Assembly (NCBI RefSeq): GCF_000373585.1
Contig: NZ_KB891929.1
Coordinates: forward strand, 124,001-188,000
Source of the DNA: Streptomyces sp. MspMP-M5
GTDB taxonomy: Bacteria; Actinomycetota; Actinomycetes; Streptomycetales; Streptomycetaceae
DNA length: 64,000 nucleotides
Direction: 5' to 3'
The translations under genes were made by a program, and so were the position numbers. Below, piece after piece: positions 44,408-51,107 of this stretch; position 1 is the stretch's first letter; each line of letters begins with the position of its first letter. Under the pieces are notes generated by a model. The model did no database searches. It was given only the letters and a program-made list of their open reading frames with translations, and was not told the origin of the DNA.

Positions 44408-44697
44408 GCTGCACCGCCCGTCCGCTCGCGCACCTTCATGGATGAGAGCAGGTGAACGGGCCCGTCGGCTGCTGCCGTGTCTTCGCTCCACTCCCACTCG
44501 GCACCATCGGTGGGCTCGTAGCCGAGCAATGTGAGGGCAGCCGTCCGGGCGGCGGGCGTCGGAATTTCCGAGCTGCTGAACACGTGCTCCGGCCACGGGT
44601 CGGTGGTGTTCAGCAGCCCCACGAACAGACGCCACGTGCCCGTGGTCGACGACACCGACAGCACCGCCGTGTGCACGCGTACGGTCGTGTCGCTCAT
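44404..44697 (-). CDS. Small AICE protein (DUF6303-like)
   Basis: A 97-residue soluble protein. TWRLFVGLLNTTDPWPEHVF and LLGYEPTDGAEWEWSEDT recall a family I remember as DUF6303; not searched. The start at 44697 overlaps the upstream stop, so an upstream Gly-run in the open frame is not coding. Function unknown. Confidence 0.6.
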   Translation of the reverse strand: MSDTTVRVHTAVLSVSSTTGTWRLFVGLLNTTDPWPEHVFSSSEIPTPAARTAALTLLGYEPTDGAEWEWSEDTAAADGPVHLLSSMKVRERTGGAA

Positions 44698-44990
44698 GCC
44701 GCCGCCCCCGCCCCCGCCCGCTGGCCGCGAGCGGCCCGCATGAACGGCACCGTGCGGGTCAGCGCGTCGGCGTACAGGGCATCCCAACCGGCGACCTCGT
44801 CACCGGCGTCCTCCGACTCTCGCAGGTCCCGCAGCACTTCGCGAGCCACGTCCCGGCGAGCCCTCCGCTCCTCGTCCGTCTCCGTCTCCAGCGGGCCGCG
44901 GAACAGGTCGACGTCGATGCCGAGGGCCAGTTCCACGAACTCCGTCTCGTCTGCGGCCTCTTGGCCAGCGACGAAAGTGCGCATGCGCAT
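44694..44990 (-). CDS. Small acidic AICE protein
   Basis: A 98-residue acidic helical protein (ETDEERRARRDVAREVLRDL), unknown family. The start MRMRTFV at 44990 has AAGGAG upstream and lies 35 nt after leader hairpin copy 3. It heads the ATGA-linked chain 44990 to 42880, so its leader may set translation of the whole chain. Confidence 0.65.
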   Translation of the reverse strand: MRMRTFVAGQEAADETEFVELALGIDVDLFRGPLETETDEERRARRDVAREVLRDLRESEDAGDEVAGWDALYADALTRTVPFMRAARGQRAGAGAAA

Positions 44991-45024
44991 GGTGGATTTC
45001 TCCTTGTCAGGTACGTCGGGGTGG

Positions 45025-45070
45025 CGCGAGGCGGTCGGCTGTCCTTGTCCGGGAGTGCGACCGCCCCGCG
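45025..45070 (-). ncRNA. Conserved leader hairpin, copy 3
   Basis: A 13-position stem with one mismatch (CGCGAGGCGGTCG / CGACCGCCCCGCG) around the invariant 20-nt loop. The inner stem differs from the others by a paired change (GTCG/CGAC instead of GCGG/CCGC), direct evidence that base pairing is kept. It is 35 nt from the start codon. Confidence 0.75.
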
Positions 45071-45082
45071 AAGAACCAGGAG

Positions 45083-45532
45083 TCAGACGGTGGCGATGAC
45101 CAGCGCGGCGACCAGCAGCCACAGGTGGTGGAAGGACTGGTCAAGCGCATACGCGCCGGTGCCGATGTGCGGGTTGTCGTCGTGGCCGGCGCGCGGGGTA
45201 CCGGGCCGGTAGAACTCGCCCTTGCCGGTCACCCGGGCCAGCCACGCGAGCGTGCTGCGCCGGTCGGCCCACCAGTGCGAGACCGCGTCAACCGTGAGCC
45301 CGGCGATGGCGCCGACCACCGACAGGTGCAGCCCCAGCAGCGCGGCGGCCGGGATGAGGACAGCAAGCTTCGTGAGCGTCAGAGTGGCGACGTGCCGGGC
45401 GTCCGAGAGTCGACCGACCCAACCGGGACGGCCCTTGTGCGCGGACTGGTGCGAGGTCTGCACCCAGTGGTCGCCCACGCTGTGAGCGACGTACAGGGCG
45501 ATGAAGACGGCGGCGAACGTGGCAGCGTGCAT
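45083..45532 (-). CDS. DUF3307-like membrane protein
   Basis: A 149-residue protein with about three membrane helices. FIALYVAHSVGDHWVQTSHQ near the N-terminus, the central DAVSHWWADR and the C-terminal ALDQSFHHLWLLVAALVI carry the His/Asp positions expected in DUF3307. The start at 45532 lies 40 nt after leader hairpin copy 4 with CAGGAG before it. It is the first gene of the minus-strand transfer region, downstream of the control sites. Function unknown. Confidence 0.7.
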   Translation of the reverse strand: MHAATFAAVFIALYVAHSVGDHWVQTSHQSAHKGRPGWVGRLSDARHVATLTLTKLAVLIPAAALLGLHLSVVGAIAGLTVDAVSHWWADRRSTLAWLARVTGKGEFYRPGTPRAGHDDNPHIGTGAYALDQSFHHLWLLVAALVIATV

Positions 45533-45571
45533 CGGTAATGGACTCCTGACTGCGTCGGGATAGCGAGACCG

Positions 45572-45611
45572 GGCGCGGCGGGCTGTCCTTGTCCGGGAGT
45601 GCCGCCGCGCC
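45572..45611 (-). ncRNA. Conserved leader hairpin, copy 4
   Basis: A 10-bp perfect stem (GGCGCGGCGG / CCGCCGCGCC), extendable by three pairs beyond a mismatch, around the invariant 20-nt loop. The GCGC inside the stem is a further compensated change relative to copies 1 and 2. It is 40 nt before the DUF3307-like start; its ACTCC can pair with the ribosome site GGAGT. Confidence 0.75.
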
Positions 45612-45649
45612 GGGTATGAGGGCCGCACCGCAAGAAGCGGCTGGCCGAA

Positions 45650-45744
45650 CGCCCCGGCAGGGAGTCGAACCCTGCCTACGACCATCGGGGCGGTGATGCG
45701 GTGTCTCCTTCGGGAGCGTGCTCCCGTTTCAGGCGTATGGAGAC
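45650..45744 (-). ncRNA. T-arm-like structured RNA candidate
   Basis: Read on the minus strand, a stem GTCTCC/GGAGAC enclosing CGGGAG-CACG-CTCCCG is followed by CGCCCC, a 10-nt bulge, a 7-bp hairpin GGCAGGG-TTCGACT-CCCTGCC, and GGGGCG closing on CGCCCC. TTCGACT is a perfect tRNA T-loop on a T-stem stacked on an acceptor-like helix. D and anticodon arms are missing, so it is not a normal tRNA. Confidence 0.4.
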
Positions 45745-45884
45745 GTGACCTTTCGGTCTAAGCCATCCGGTTGACCAGGGATCCGGTTCCCTCGGCCCGC
45801 TCTGCCCCGGGCCCCTTGGAGCCGTGCCCAGAGACACAACTCCCGTTTTGTGCGCGCACCGTGACTCAGAAACAGTCCCTTCAT

Positions 45885-45898
45885 CTGGTGCGCACCAG
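45885..45898. promoter_or_regulatory. Operator-like palindrome 1
   Basis: CTGGTGCGCACCAG is a perfect 14-bp palindrome. An identical copy starts 25 bp further on, and an 11/14 match lies before the GntR-NUDIX gene (48042-48055). It is the probable binding site of that repressor. Confidence 0.65.
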
Positions 45899-45909
45899 CA
45901 GGTTGGCAT

Positions 45910-45923
45910 CTGGTGCGCACCAG
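45910..45923. promoter_or_regulatory. Operator-like palindrome 2
   Basis: A second exact copy of CTGGTGCGCACCAG, with dyad symmetry extending to 16 bp (TCTGGTGCGCACCAGA). Two near-phased sites suggest cooperative binding. Confidence 0.65.
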
Positions 45924-46108
45924 AGTCAAGAGACTCCGTCGAATCGAGCGGCGGTTGCCCGCCTCGGCGCACCTTCAGAAGACCAGTCCAGATAGGGGAG
46001 CCGGTAGCCAACAGCCCTTAACTCCCGTCGCGTTAACCCCTGTTGACCTGCGACAATGTGAGGCATGCTGGGAAGGTCAGCGAGTGGACCATTACCGGGC
46101 GGTGGCCT

Positions 46109-47239
46109 GTGAGCACAGGACTTCGAAGCGCGCGAACGGCACGCGGCTGGTCTCAGGAACGACTGGTTCGCGAGATCGAGCAGTACGCCCGACGACACGT
46201 CACCGACGTTGCATCGACCGCGAGTTTGCGTGTGTACGTGTCCGAGTGGGAGAACGGCAAGCGCGCCATCTCAGACCGCTACGCGGCGATCCTGCGGCAG
46301 CTCCTCGGCGTCACAGACGCAGAGCTGCGGGGCGGTCCGCTCGTGGACGCTCCACCGGCTGCCGACGGATACGACGACCTCTTGAGCCGGATCGATTCGG
46401 CCAGCAGCGTCAGCCAATCCATGGTGAAGACGTTCAACGATCAAACCGAGCTACTGCGCACCATGGACCGCCAGATGGGCGCGTCCGGTCTCATCGACCA
46501 GATGACGGGCCACCTCGCAGCCCTTGAAGACGCGCTCAACTTCGCGGTACTCCCCAGCGCGCGCCAACCCGTGGCGCTTGCCCTCGCGGGAGCATCTACC
46601 CTCGCCGCGTGGCAGGCGATCGACTCAGGAGCGGTCGAACGGGCATGGCGGCACTACGAGTTGGCGAAGCGGGCAGCACGCGACGCGGAGGCTCCGATGT
46701 ACCTCGCCCACGCGATGGGAGAGCAGGCGTACGTCCTGTGTGAGGCTGGCCGGCCGTCCCTCGGCCTCGACCTGGTCCGCGATGCCCAACGCACCTTGGG
46801 AAAGGCTGGTTCGCCACGCCTCCGTGCATGGCTGTACGCCGCTGAAGCCGAGCTGTGCGCCCATGCCGGAAAGCCCGACGACTGCCGGCGAGCGCTTGAT
46901 GCGGCGATGGCGTGCATGCCACCTGGTCCCGAGGACCGCGACCCGGACATGCTGAGCATCTTCCTGAACGATGCGCACCTCGCCCGATGGCGCGGCAACG
47001 TTCTTGGCCTGCTCGGTGACGACGACGCGGTAACCAGCCTCTACGGTGCGCTGAAAGTGGTAGATCCGTCTTTCGTGCGAGCGCAGGCCGGGCTTCACGC
47101 CGATCTCGCGCAGGCCCACCTCACACGAGCCGAGTTCGACGAAGCGAACCACCACCTCAGGCAGGCGCGGCTGTTGGCGAGCCGCACCGGTTCGGTGCGG
47201 CAGCGCCGACGCGTTGACCTGCTCAGCGCAAGGCTGTAG
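46109..47239 (+). CDS. XRE-type HTH regulator with TPR-like C-terminal domain
   Basis: A 376-residue protein from GTG 46109. Residues 5-70 form an XRE helix-turn-helix (LRSARTARGWSQERLVREIE to VSEWENGKRAISDRY). The rest is all-helical with TPR-like pairs (AWRHYELAKRAARDAEAPMY, HADLAQAHLTRAEFDEANHHL), typical of peptide-sensing regulators in actinomycetes. It faces the control region and is convergent with the GntR-NUDIX gene, overlapping its 3' end by 17 bp. A role in switching the element on is inferred. A GTG at 46058 would give 17 more residues. Confidence 0.82.
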   Translation: MSTGLRSARTARGWSQERLVREIEQYARRHVTDVASTASLRVYVSEWENGKRAISDRYAAILRQLLGVTDAELRGGPLVDAPPAADGYDDLLSRIDSASSVSQSMVKTFNDQTELLRTMDRQMGASGLIDQMTGHLAALEDALNFAVLPSARQPVALALAGASTLAAWQAIDSGAVERAWRHYELAKRAARDAEAPMYLAHAMGEQAYVLCEAGRPSLGLDLVRDAQRTLGKAGSPRLRAWLYAAEAELCAHAGKPDDCRRALDAAMACMPPGPEDRDPDMLSIFLNDAHLARWRGNVLGLLGDDDAVTSLYGALKVVDPSFVRAQAGLHADLAQAHLTRAEFDEANHHLRQARLLASRTGSVRQRRRVDLLSARL

Positions 47240-48017
47240 GTCCCTGCTTGCCGCGGCTCGCCAGGATGTGGAGGAGGGCCACGAGTGTTCCTGAGCCCAT
47301 CAGCTCACCGCGCGCCATCAAGCCCGGAATGTCGGTCAGCGGTACCCATTCGATGTGCCCCGCCTCCTCCAGGTCGGTCGGCGAACCAACCTGTTCGGCG
47401 CCGCGACCTACGAAGATCTCGTGAGGAGAGTCGACCATGCCGACCATCGGCTGATATGTGACGACGTGCTCCACCGACTTCGGGCGCCAGCCGGTCTCTT
47501 CCACGACTTCCCGTAGCGCCGTGTCTGAGGGTTCCTCCCCCTCGTCGACGATGCCGCCCGGGAGTTCCCAACCCCACTGCTGCGGGACGAAGCGGTACCG
47601 CCACATCATGAGTGCACGGTCCTGGTCGTCCAGTACCGCCGTGACGGCTACATGTTGGAGCTTCACCACGTGATGCTCGAAGCGCTCCATCCCTGGCGGT
47701 TCCACGTCCCAGAGCTGGAGTTTGACCCAACGGTTGTCGTAGAGGTCCCGCTCACCGTGGATGCGCCAGGGCTCCAATCCCTCGGGCGTCTCGACGCTCA
47801 CACCCCCGGGCACCCGGTACATACTCCGGCCGTAGACCTCCAAGGCGCCTTCAGACACGAGTCGGCCCAGTACTTGCCGAAGTGCGGTACGACGGATGTC
47901 TAGCTCTTTGTCTTCTTCGAGCTTCCGCTCCGAGGGGATCTTGCTACCAGGGGCGTACTCGCCAGAGTCGATCCGCGCACGGATCACCTTGTATGCCTTC
48001 GTAGTCCTCGGTCCCAT
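47223..48017 (-). CDS. GntR-NUDIX fusion (KorSA/Pif-like control and immunity protein)
   Basis: A 264-residue two-domain protein. Residues 1-75 form a GntR winged helix (AYKVIRARIDSGEYAPGSKI, then PSERKLEED). Residues 115-250 are a NUDIX hydrolase domain with the box GGIVDEGEEPSDTALREVVE followed by ETGW. In pSAM2 the GntR repressor KorSA and the NUDIX protein Pif, which blocks transfer between element-bearing partners, are separate proteins; here one gene carries both folds. An operator-like site lies 25 bp upstream of the start, suggesting autoregulation. Confidence 0.9.
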   Translation of the reverse strand: MGPRTTKAYKVIRARIDSGEYAPGSKIPSERKLEEDKELDIRRTALRQVLGRLVSEGALEVYGRSMYRVPGGVSVETPEGLEPWRIHGERDLYDNRWVKLQLWDVEPPGMERFEHHVVKLQHVAVTAVLDDQDRALMMWRYRFVPQQWGWELPGGIVDEGEEPSDTALREVVEETGWRPKSVEHVVTYQPMVGMVDSPHEIFVGRGAEQVGSPTDLEEAGHIEWVPLTDIPGLMARGELMGSGTLVALLHILASRGKQGPTALR

Positions 48018-48041
48018 CCGTGGAGCACTCTCCGTTCTGAG

Positions 48042-48055
48042 GTGGTGCGTATCAG
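48042..48055. promoter_or_regulatory. Operator-like site before the GntR-NUDIX gene
   Basis: GTGGTGCGTATCAG matches the palindrome CTGGTGCGCACCAG of the control region at 11 of 14 positions, 25 bp from the GntR-NUDIX start. Probable autoregulatory site. Confidence 0.5.
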
Positions 48056-48170
48056 CGTAAGAGACGGGGACGGGATGCGGCTACCGTGCCCCCGCACCCA
48101 CAAAACGCCTGGTGGCAGTCACCCTCGTCCCGACCTCTCCGTCTCGTTCACCTCCGTACACGACCGTCCG

Positions 48171-48539
48171 GAACCGTTCGCGAGGCTCCTATCTGCGGCC
48201 ATGGGAGCGGCTGAGGCGAAGCCGGGCGAATGCAACTTCGTCGGTGATGCGGTGCGTAATGTCGGGGCCGCCCACGCCGCCGGTATGGAGGCGATCGGGT
48301 ACGCAAACAAGCCCGACAAAGACACGGCGATGACTGAGGCTGGAGATGTGGCAATCGTTACCTCGATGGACGACCTCGCCTGGGCGGTTATGGAGGGCGA
48401 CGGGGAGCCGGGGGCCGTTCGGGGCACCGCCGTCGGGGCAGTGCCCCGCGCTGGCCGAGGAAGAGCCAATGTGATGGTCACCGACATGGCTACGATGGTG
48501 CCAGCTCTGACGTCACTCGGACAAGTTGTTCGACCATGA
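48171..48539 (+). pseudogene. 3' fragment of a HAD-superfamily hydrolase gene
   Basis: Residues encoded by 48171-48389 (KPGECNFVGDAVRNVGAAHA, then GMEAIGYANKP and VTSMDDLAWAV) match the C-terminal third of HAD phosphatases. Motif IV reads GDxxxN instead of GDxxxD, and motifs I-III are absent. The fragment starts next to a sequence resembling the int 3' end, so it is likely a relic left by an earlier rearrangement. Confidence 0.65.
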
Positions 48540-49023
48540 AGCCGATATCCTGCCGAATATTTCGATAGTCGAATCTAAGGTATTGCAGTCTTGCCACACG
48601 AGCCAAGGAGTCTGGTAGGCATCCTTCTTCCAGTCGCTTAACTCCAGACAAGAGTACGGGAATCACTCTACGTTCATTCTTGAACGCCTCCTCAATCTCC
48701 CGCAACACCCAGTCTTGCCGAGGCGCAGGGCCACGGGATCCGGAGCTAAATTTCCCCAACCACCCGTCATCCACGACTACAAGCATCACCCCACAGCCAG
48801 CCACGGCTTCAAGGATGGACTCCGAGTAATCCGATCCCGGCGCTATAGATCTAGCAGCACGGAAAATTCGATCCTCTCCAAAATGATTCGACAGTAACTC
48901 ATCCAATAGGGCCGCAGCATAAGCACCACCTTCCCTGCGATAGTTGATGAATATTTGAGACACTTCATCCCTATTTGGACTCAAACTGTTCGCCAACCCT
49001 TCCGCGAAGTCCTCACTCCCCAA
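48490..49023 (-). CDS. TIR-domain protein (candidate anti-phage effector)
   Basis: A 177-residue protein that is essentially one TIR domain: QIFINYRREGGAYAAALLDE (strand A/BB loop), DRIFRAARSIAPGSDY, AGCGVMLVVVDDGWLGKF, and DWVLREIEEAF containing the Glu (about 109) expected as the NADase catalytic residue. It has no fused sensor. The start is uncertain: TTG 49023 or GTG 48963, the latter placing the domain at the N-terminus. Base composition is clearly more AT-rich than the neighbours, a sign of transfer. It is divergent from the membrane protein gene. Confidence 0.85.
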   Translation of the reverse strand: MGSEDFAEGLANSLSPNRDEVSQIFINYRREGGAYAAALLDELLSNHFGEDRIFRAARSIAPGSDYSESILEAVAGCGVMLVVVDDGWLGKFSSGSRGPAPRQDWVLREIEEAFKNERRVIPVLLSGVKRLEEGCLPDSLARVARLQYLRFDYRNIRQDIGFMVEQLVRVTSELAPS

Positions 49024-49124
49024 CCTTCGACGCCCTAGGCTAATCGACTACCAAAATGGGTAGTTCGGGCGGAGAGCTGAACCACTTCAAGCTGAGCCCG
49101 CAGGACAACGGAGGAGGCAACCTG

Positions 49125-49763
49125 GTGGGTGGGCAATCCCGTACAAAGCGCCGACAATCGGGAGCAAGCGAACCGAAGCCGTCGATCCCCTGGCAGAGTA
49201 CCGACGATCCGCTGTCCAGTTCAGATCTGCTGGAACTGACGAAGTGGCACATCGATAGGTACGACCGACTGCGATCTTCCACATCCGTTCGCGCATCTGT
49301 ATTACTCAGCGCCAACGCCATTTTGGCGACAGGTTCACTAATACTTGTGAACTATCATTTGCAAACCACTGAAGCGCCTCGCACCTTATGGATCGAGTGC
49401 ACTTTCGGCGCCTTGGCTGTATTAACACTGTCGCTCATCCTCCGCAGCCTCTGGGCCTCGATCAACGCCATCGCGGCACGCAAGACGACCCGAGTCTTGC
49501 ACTCAGCCGAGATTCCCTCCAGGTTCCTATTCAACTGGGGTGACACTCTCAGGTCCATTGATGGCCACAGCGACTTCTCCAGAAAAGTCACTGGGCTCGA
49601 CTTAGATTCGATCCTTGGACACGCGGTCGCAGAACTGTGGACAGATATTCTTCAGCACTCGCAGCGGCACCGACATCTCAGATCAGCGATCAACACTTTT
49701 CGATATTGCATCATGACACTGTTGGGACTGGCTACGTTCACGTTCGCAGCAGCACTGAGGTGA
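49125..49763 (+). CDS. Pycsar-TM-like membrane protein
   Basis: A 212-residue protein from GTG 49125, 8 nt after GGAGGAGG; an ATG at 49056 would add 23 residues. An amphipathic helix (LLELTKWHIDRYDRLRSS) leads into two membrane helices (ASVLLSANAILATGSLILVN; LWIECTFGALAVLTLSLILR), a ~90-residue cytoplasmic part and a last helix (CIMTLLGLATFTFAAAL). The RxxxKAS-like SVRASVLLSANAIL is the pattern of PycTM/DUF5706 effectors. No cyclase is nearby. Also AT-rich. Likely partner of the TIR gene. Confidence 0.7.
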   Translation: MGGQSRTKRRQSGASEPKPSIPWQSTDDPLSSSDLLELTKWHIDRYDRLRSSTSVRASVLLSANAILATGSLILVNYHLQTTEAPRTLWIECTFGALAVLTLSLILRSLWASINAIAARKTTRVLHSAEIPSRFLFNWGDTLRSIDGHSDFSRKVTGLDLDSILGHAVAELWTDILQHSQRHRHLRSAINTFRYCIMTLLGLATFTFAAALR

Positions 49764-49806
49764 CCGTCTGAGATGTGAACTGTCGGGCTAGGCTCTGGGC
49801 AAGTGA

Positions 49807-49842
49807 AACAGGCCGGACCGCGGGAGCGGATCCGGCCTGCTT
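49807..49842. terminator. Bidirectional terminator between two convergent cargo genes
   Basis: CAGGCCGGA-CCGC, loop GGGA, GCGG-A-TCCGGCCTG: a 13-bp stem with one bulge, between the membrane protein (+) and restriction (-) genes. Confidence 0.7.
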
Positions 49843-49952
49843 CGGCGGACCTTGGCCCGCTAGATGCCCCGTTCGTGCCGGACGGCGCGGCACGACTCAT
49901 ATCCGAGCCCGCAACGAGACGATGAGATCGCCGTGCCCGCGTACAGCGAGGC

Positions 49953-51056
49953 CTACCCTTCTTTCTGAGCAAGGCCGGCGATAACGGCCTCTGGTGATCC
50001 AGCCCAGCCGTCTTCGGTGGGCCAGACTGACGCGATTCCCTGGTGACTGAGCAGCCGCATGTACACATCGCCGATCGCTTCGGTGAACAACGCCATGCGG
50101 CGAGGCTGGGAGTCCTCTGGGTAGAGCAGGAAGGCGTAGGTGGCGAGTTGACCGATCGCCTCACGTACGGCGTGGCTGACATTGCCCCGGCGTACCACCT
50201 TCGCTTCGATCAGCCAGTCGTCACCATCGCGCCTGGCGACGAGGTCGCGCGGGTGGACGTTCGTCCCGGCGGCGAACCCAGCCTCGGCGAGAAACGCTCC
50301 GTAGCGCTTGACCAGTGTCTCGTGCTTGCGGCTCTTCTTGAGCACGCGAGCGGTGATCTTTTGCATGTACTCGTCGTCGCTCTTGGGAGCGAAGTAGAGG
50401 AGTGGGTCTTGCTCGCCGTTCTCCTTCGGCTTGATAGTGGTGATCACATCTCGCGTGGTGCTTCGCAAGTCCTCGCGCAGGACCAGAGCGTCCTGGTAGA
50501 GCTGGATCATCCTGCGGAGGTCGGTCTTCAAGGCCTCTTCGGTAGGCAGAGAGGCGACCTCGTAGACGCGGGCGAGGATGTTGCCGGCTTCGTAAGCCCG
50601 CGGCAGACCGGCTCTGCCACCCAGGTTGATGACGTCCTCCAGCCCTCCCGTCATGTTGCCCGGGAACGCGCCTCGGATGGCCGCGGCCTCGCCTCGGAGA
50701 CGCTTCTCCGCCTCCCGAACTCCGAACGTCTCACGCAGCTCCGTGACTCCCTGGTTCAAGCTCAGCGAGACCGTCTTCATGTCCTCCGCGAAGAGGTAGA
50801 CGAGGTACATGCCACGCGTGGCAGTGCTGGTCTCGTCGGGGTCGAAGAACGACACCCACGGGCAGAACGCCCCAGCTCCGTTCCCTGCGCTGCCCTTGAT
50901 GATGTAACTCGCGGGAACGTAAGGCCCGAAGACCGAGGGCGCCGACCTCAACATCTTCGCGGCCGCGGACCCGGTGCCAGCCGTCCGGTCATACGTAGAA
51001 GCGACCTTGTGGAAGTACTCCCGAAGCGTCATGGCGAGGATGGTATGTGACCCCAC
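49953..51056 (-). CDS. MrcB-like type IV restriction endonuclease
   Basis: A 367-residue two-domain protein. The N-terminal ~190 residues match the MrcB/DUF3578 modified-base-binding module (WVSFFDPDETSTATRGMYLV, then YLFAEDMKTVSLSLNQGV). The C-terminal part is a PD-(D/E)xK nuclease: DLVARRDGDDWLIEAKVVRR gives the D...ExK core, with a later Gln in AIGQLATYAFLL. It probably cuts foreign DNA with modified bases. Starts: GTG 51056 or ATG 51032, neither with a clear ribosome site. It may form a unit with the gene upstream. Confidence 0.82.
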   Translation of the reverse strand: MGSHTILAMTLREYFHKVASTYDRTAGTGSAAAKMLRSAPSVFGPYVPASYIIKGSAGNGAGAFCPWVSFFDPDETSTATRGMYLVYLFAEDMKTVSLSLNQGVTELRETFGVREAEKRLRGEAAAIRGAFPGNMTGGLEDVINLGGRAGLPRAYEAGNILARVYEVASLPTEEALKTDLRRMIQLYQDALVLREDLRSTTRDVITTIKPKENGEQDPLLYFAPKSDDEYMQKITARVLKKSRKHETLVKRYGAFLAEAGFAAGTNVHPRDLVARRDGDDWLIEAKVVRRGNVSHAVREAIGQLATYAFLLYPEDSQPRRMALFTEAIGDVYMRLLSHQGIASVWPTEDGWAGSPEAVIAGLAQKEG

Positions 51057-51107
51057 TGACAGCGAGGCGTCCCAACAGCCCTCTAGAGCACCTTCGTGCT
51101 CCGACGG

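Larger units (their letters stand above)
45533..46108. promoter_or_regulatory. Central control region of the element
   Basis: 576 bp without a supported gene between the minus-strand transfer region and the plus-strand XRE gene. It holds leader copy 4, a T-arm-like structured RNA (45650-45744), a GACC-GAAA-GGTC hairpin just upstream of it, and two identical 14-bp palindromes (45885 and 45910). TTGACC at 46043 may be a -35 box for the XRE gene. Confidence 0.6.

Noticed and set aside
45650..45744. A complete tRNA gene on the minus strand
   Set aside because: Only a T-arm and acceptor-like helix can be formed. No anticodon arm fits, so it is reported as a tRNA-like RNA candidate only.
49125..49763. 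A complete Pycsar system
   Set aside because: The effector-like membrane protein is present but no uridylate or cytidylate cyclase gene lies nearby.
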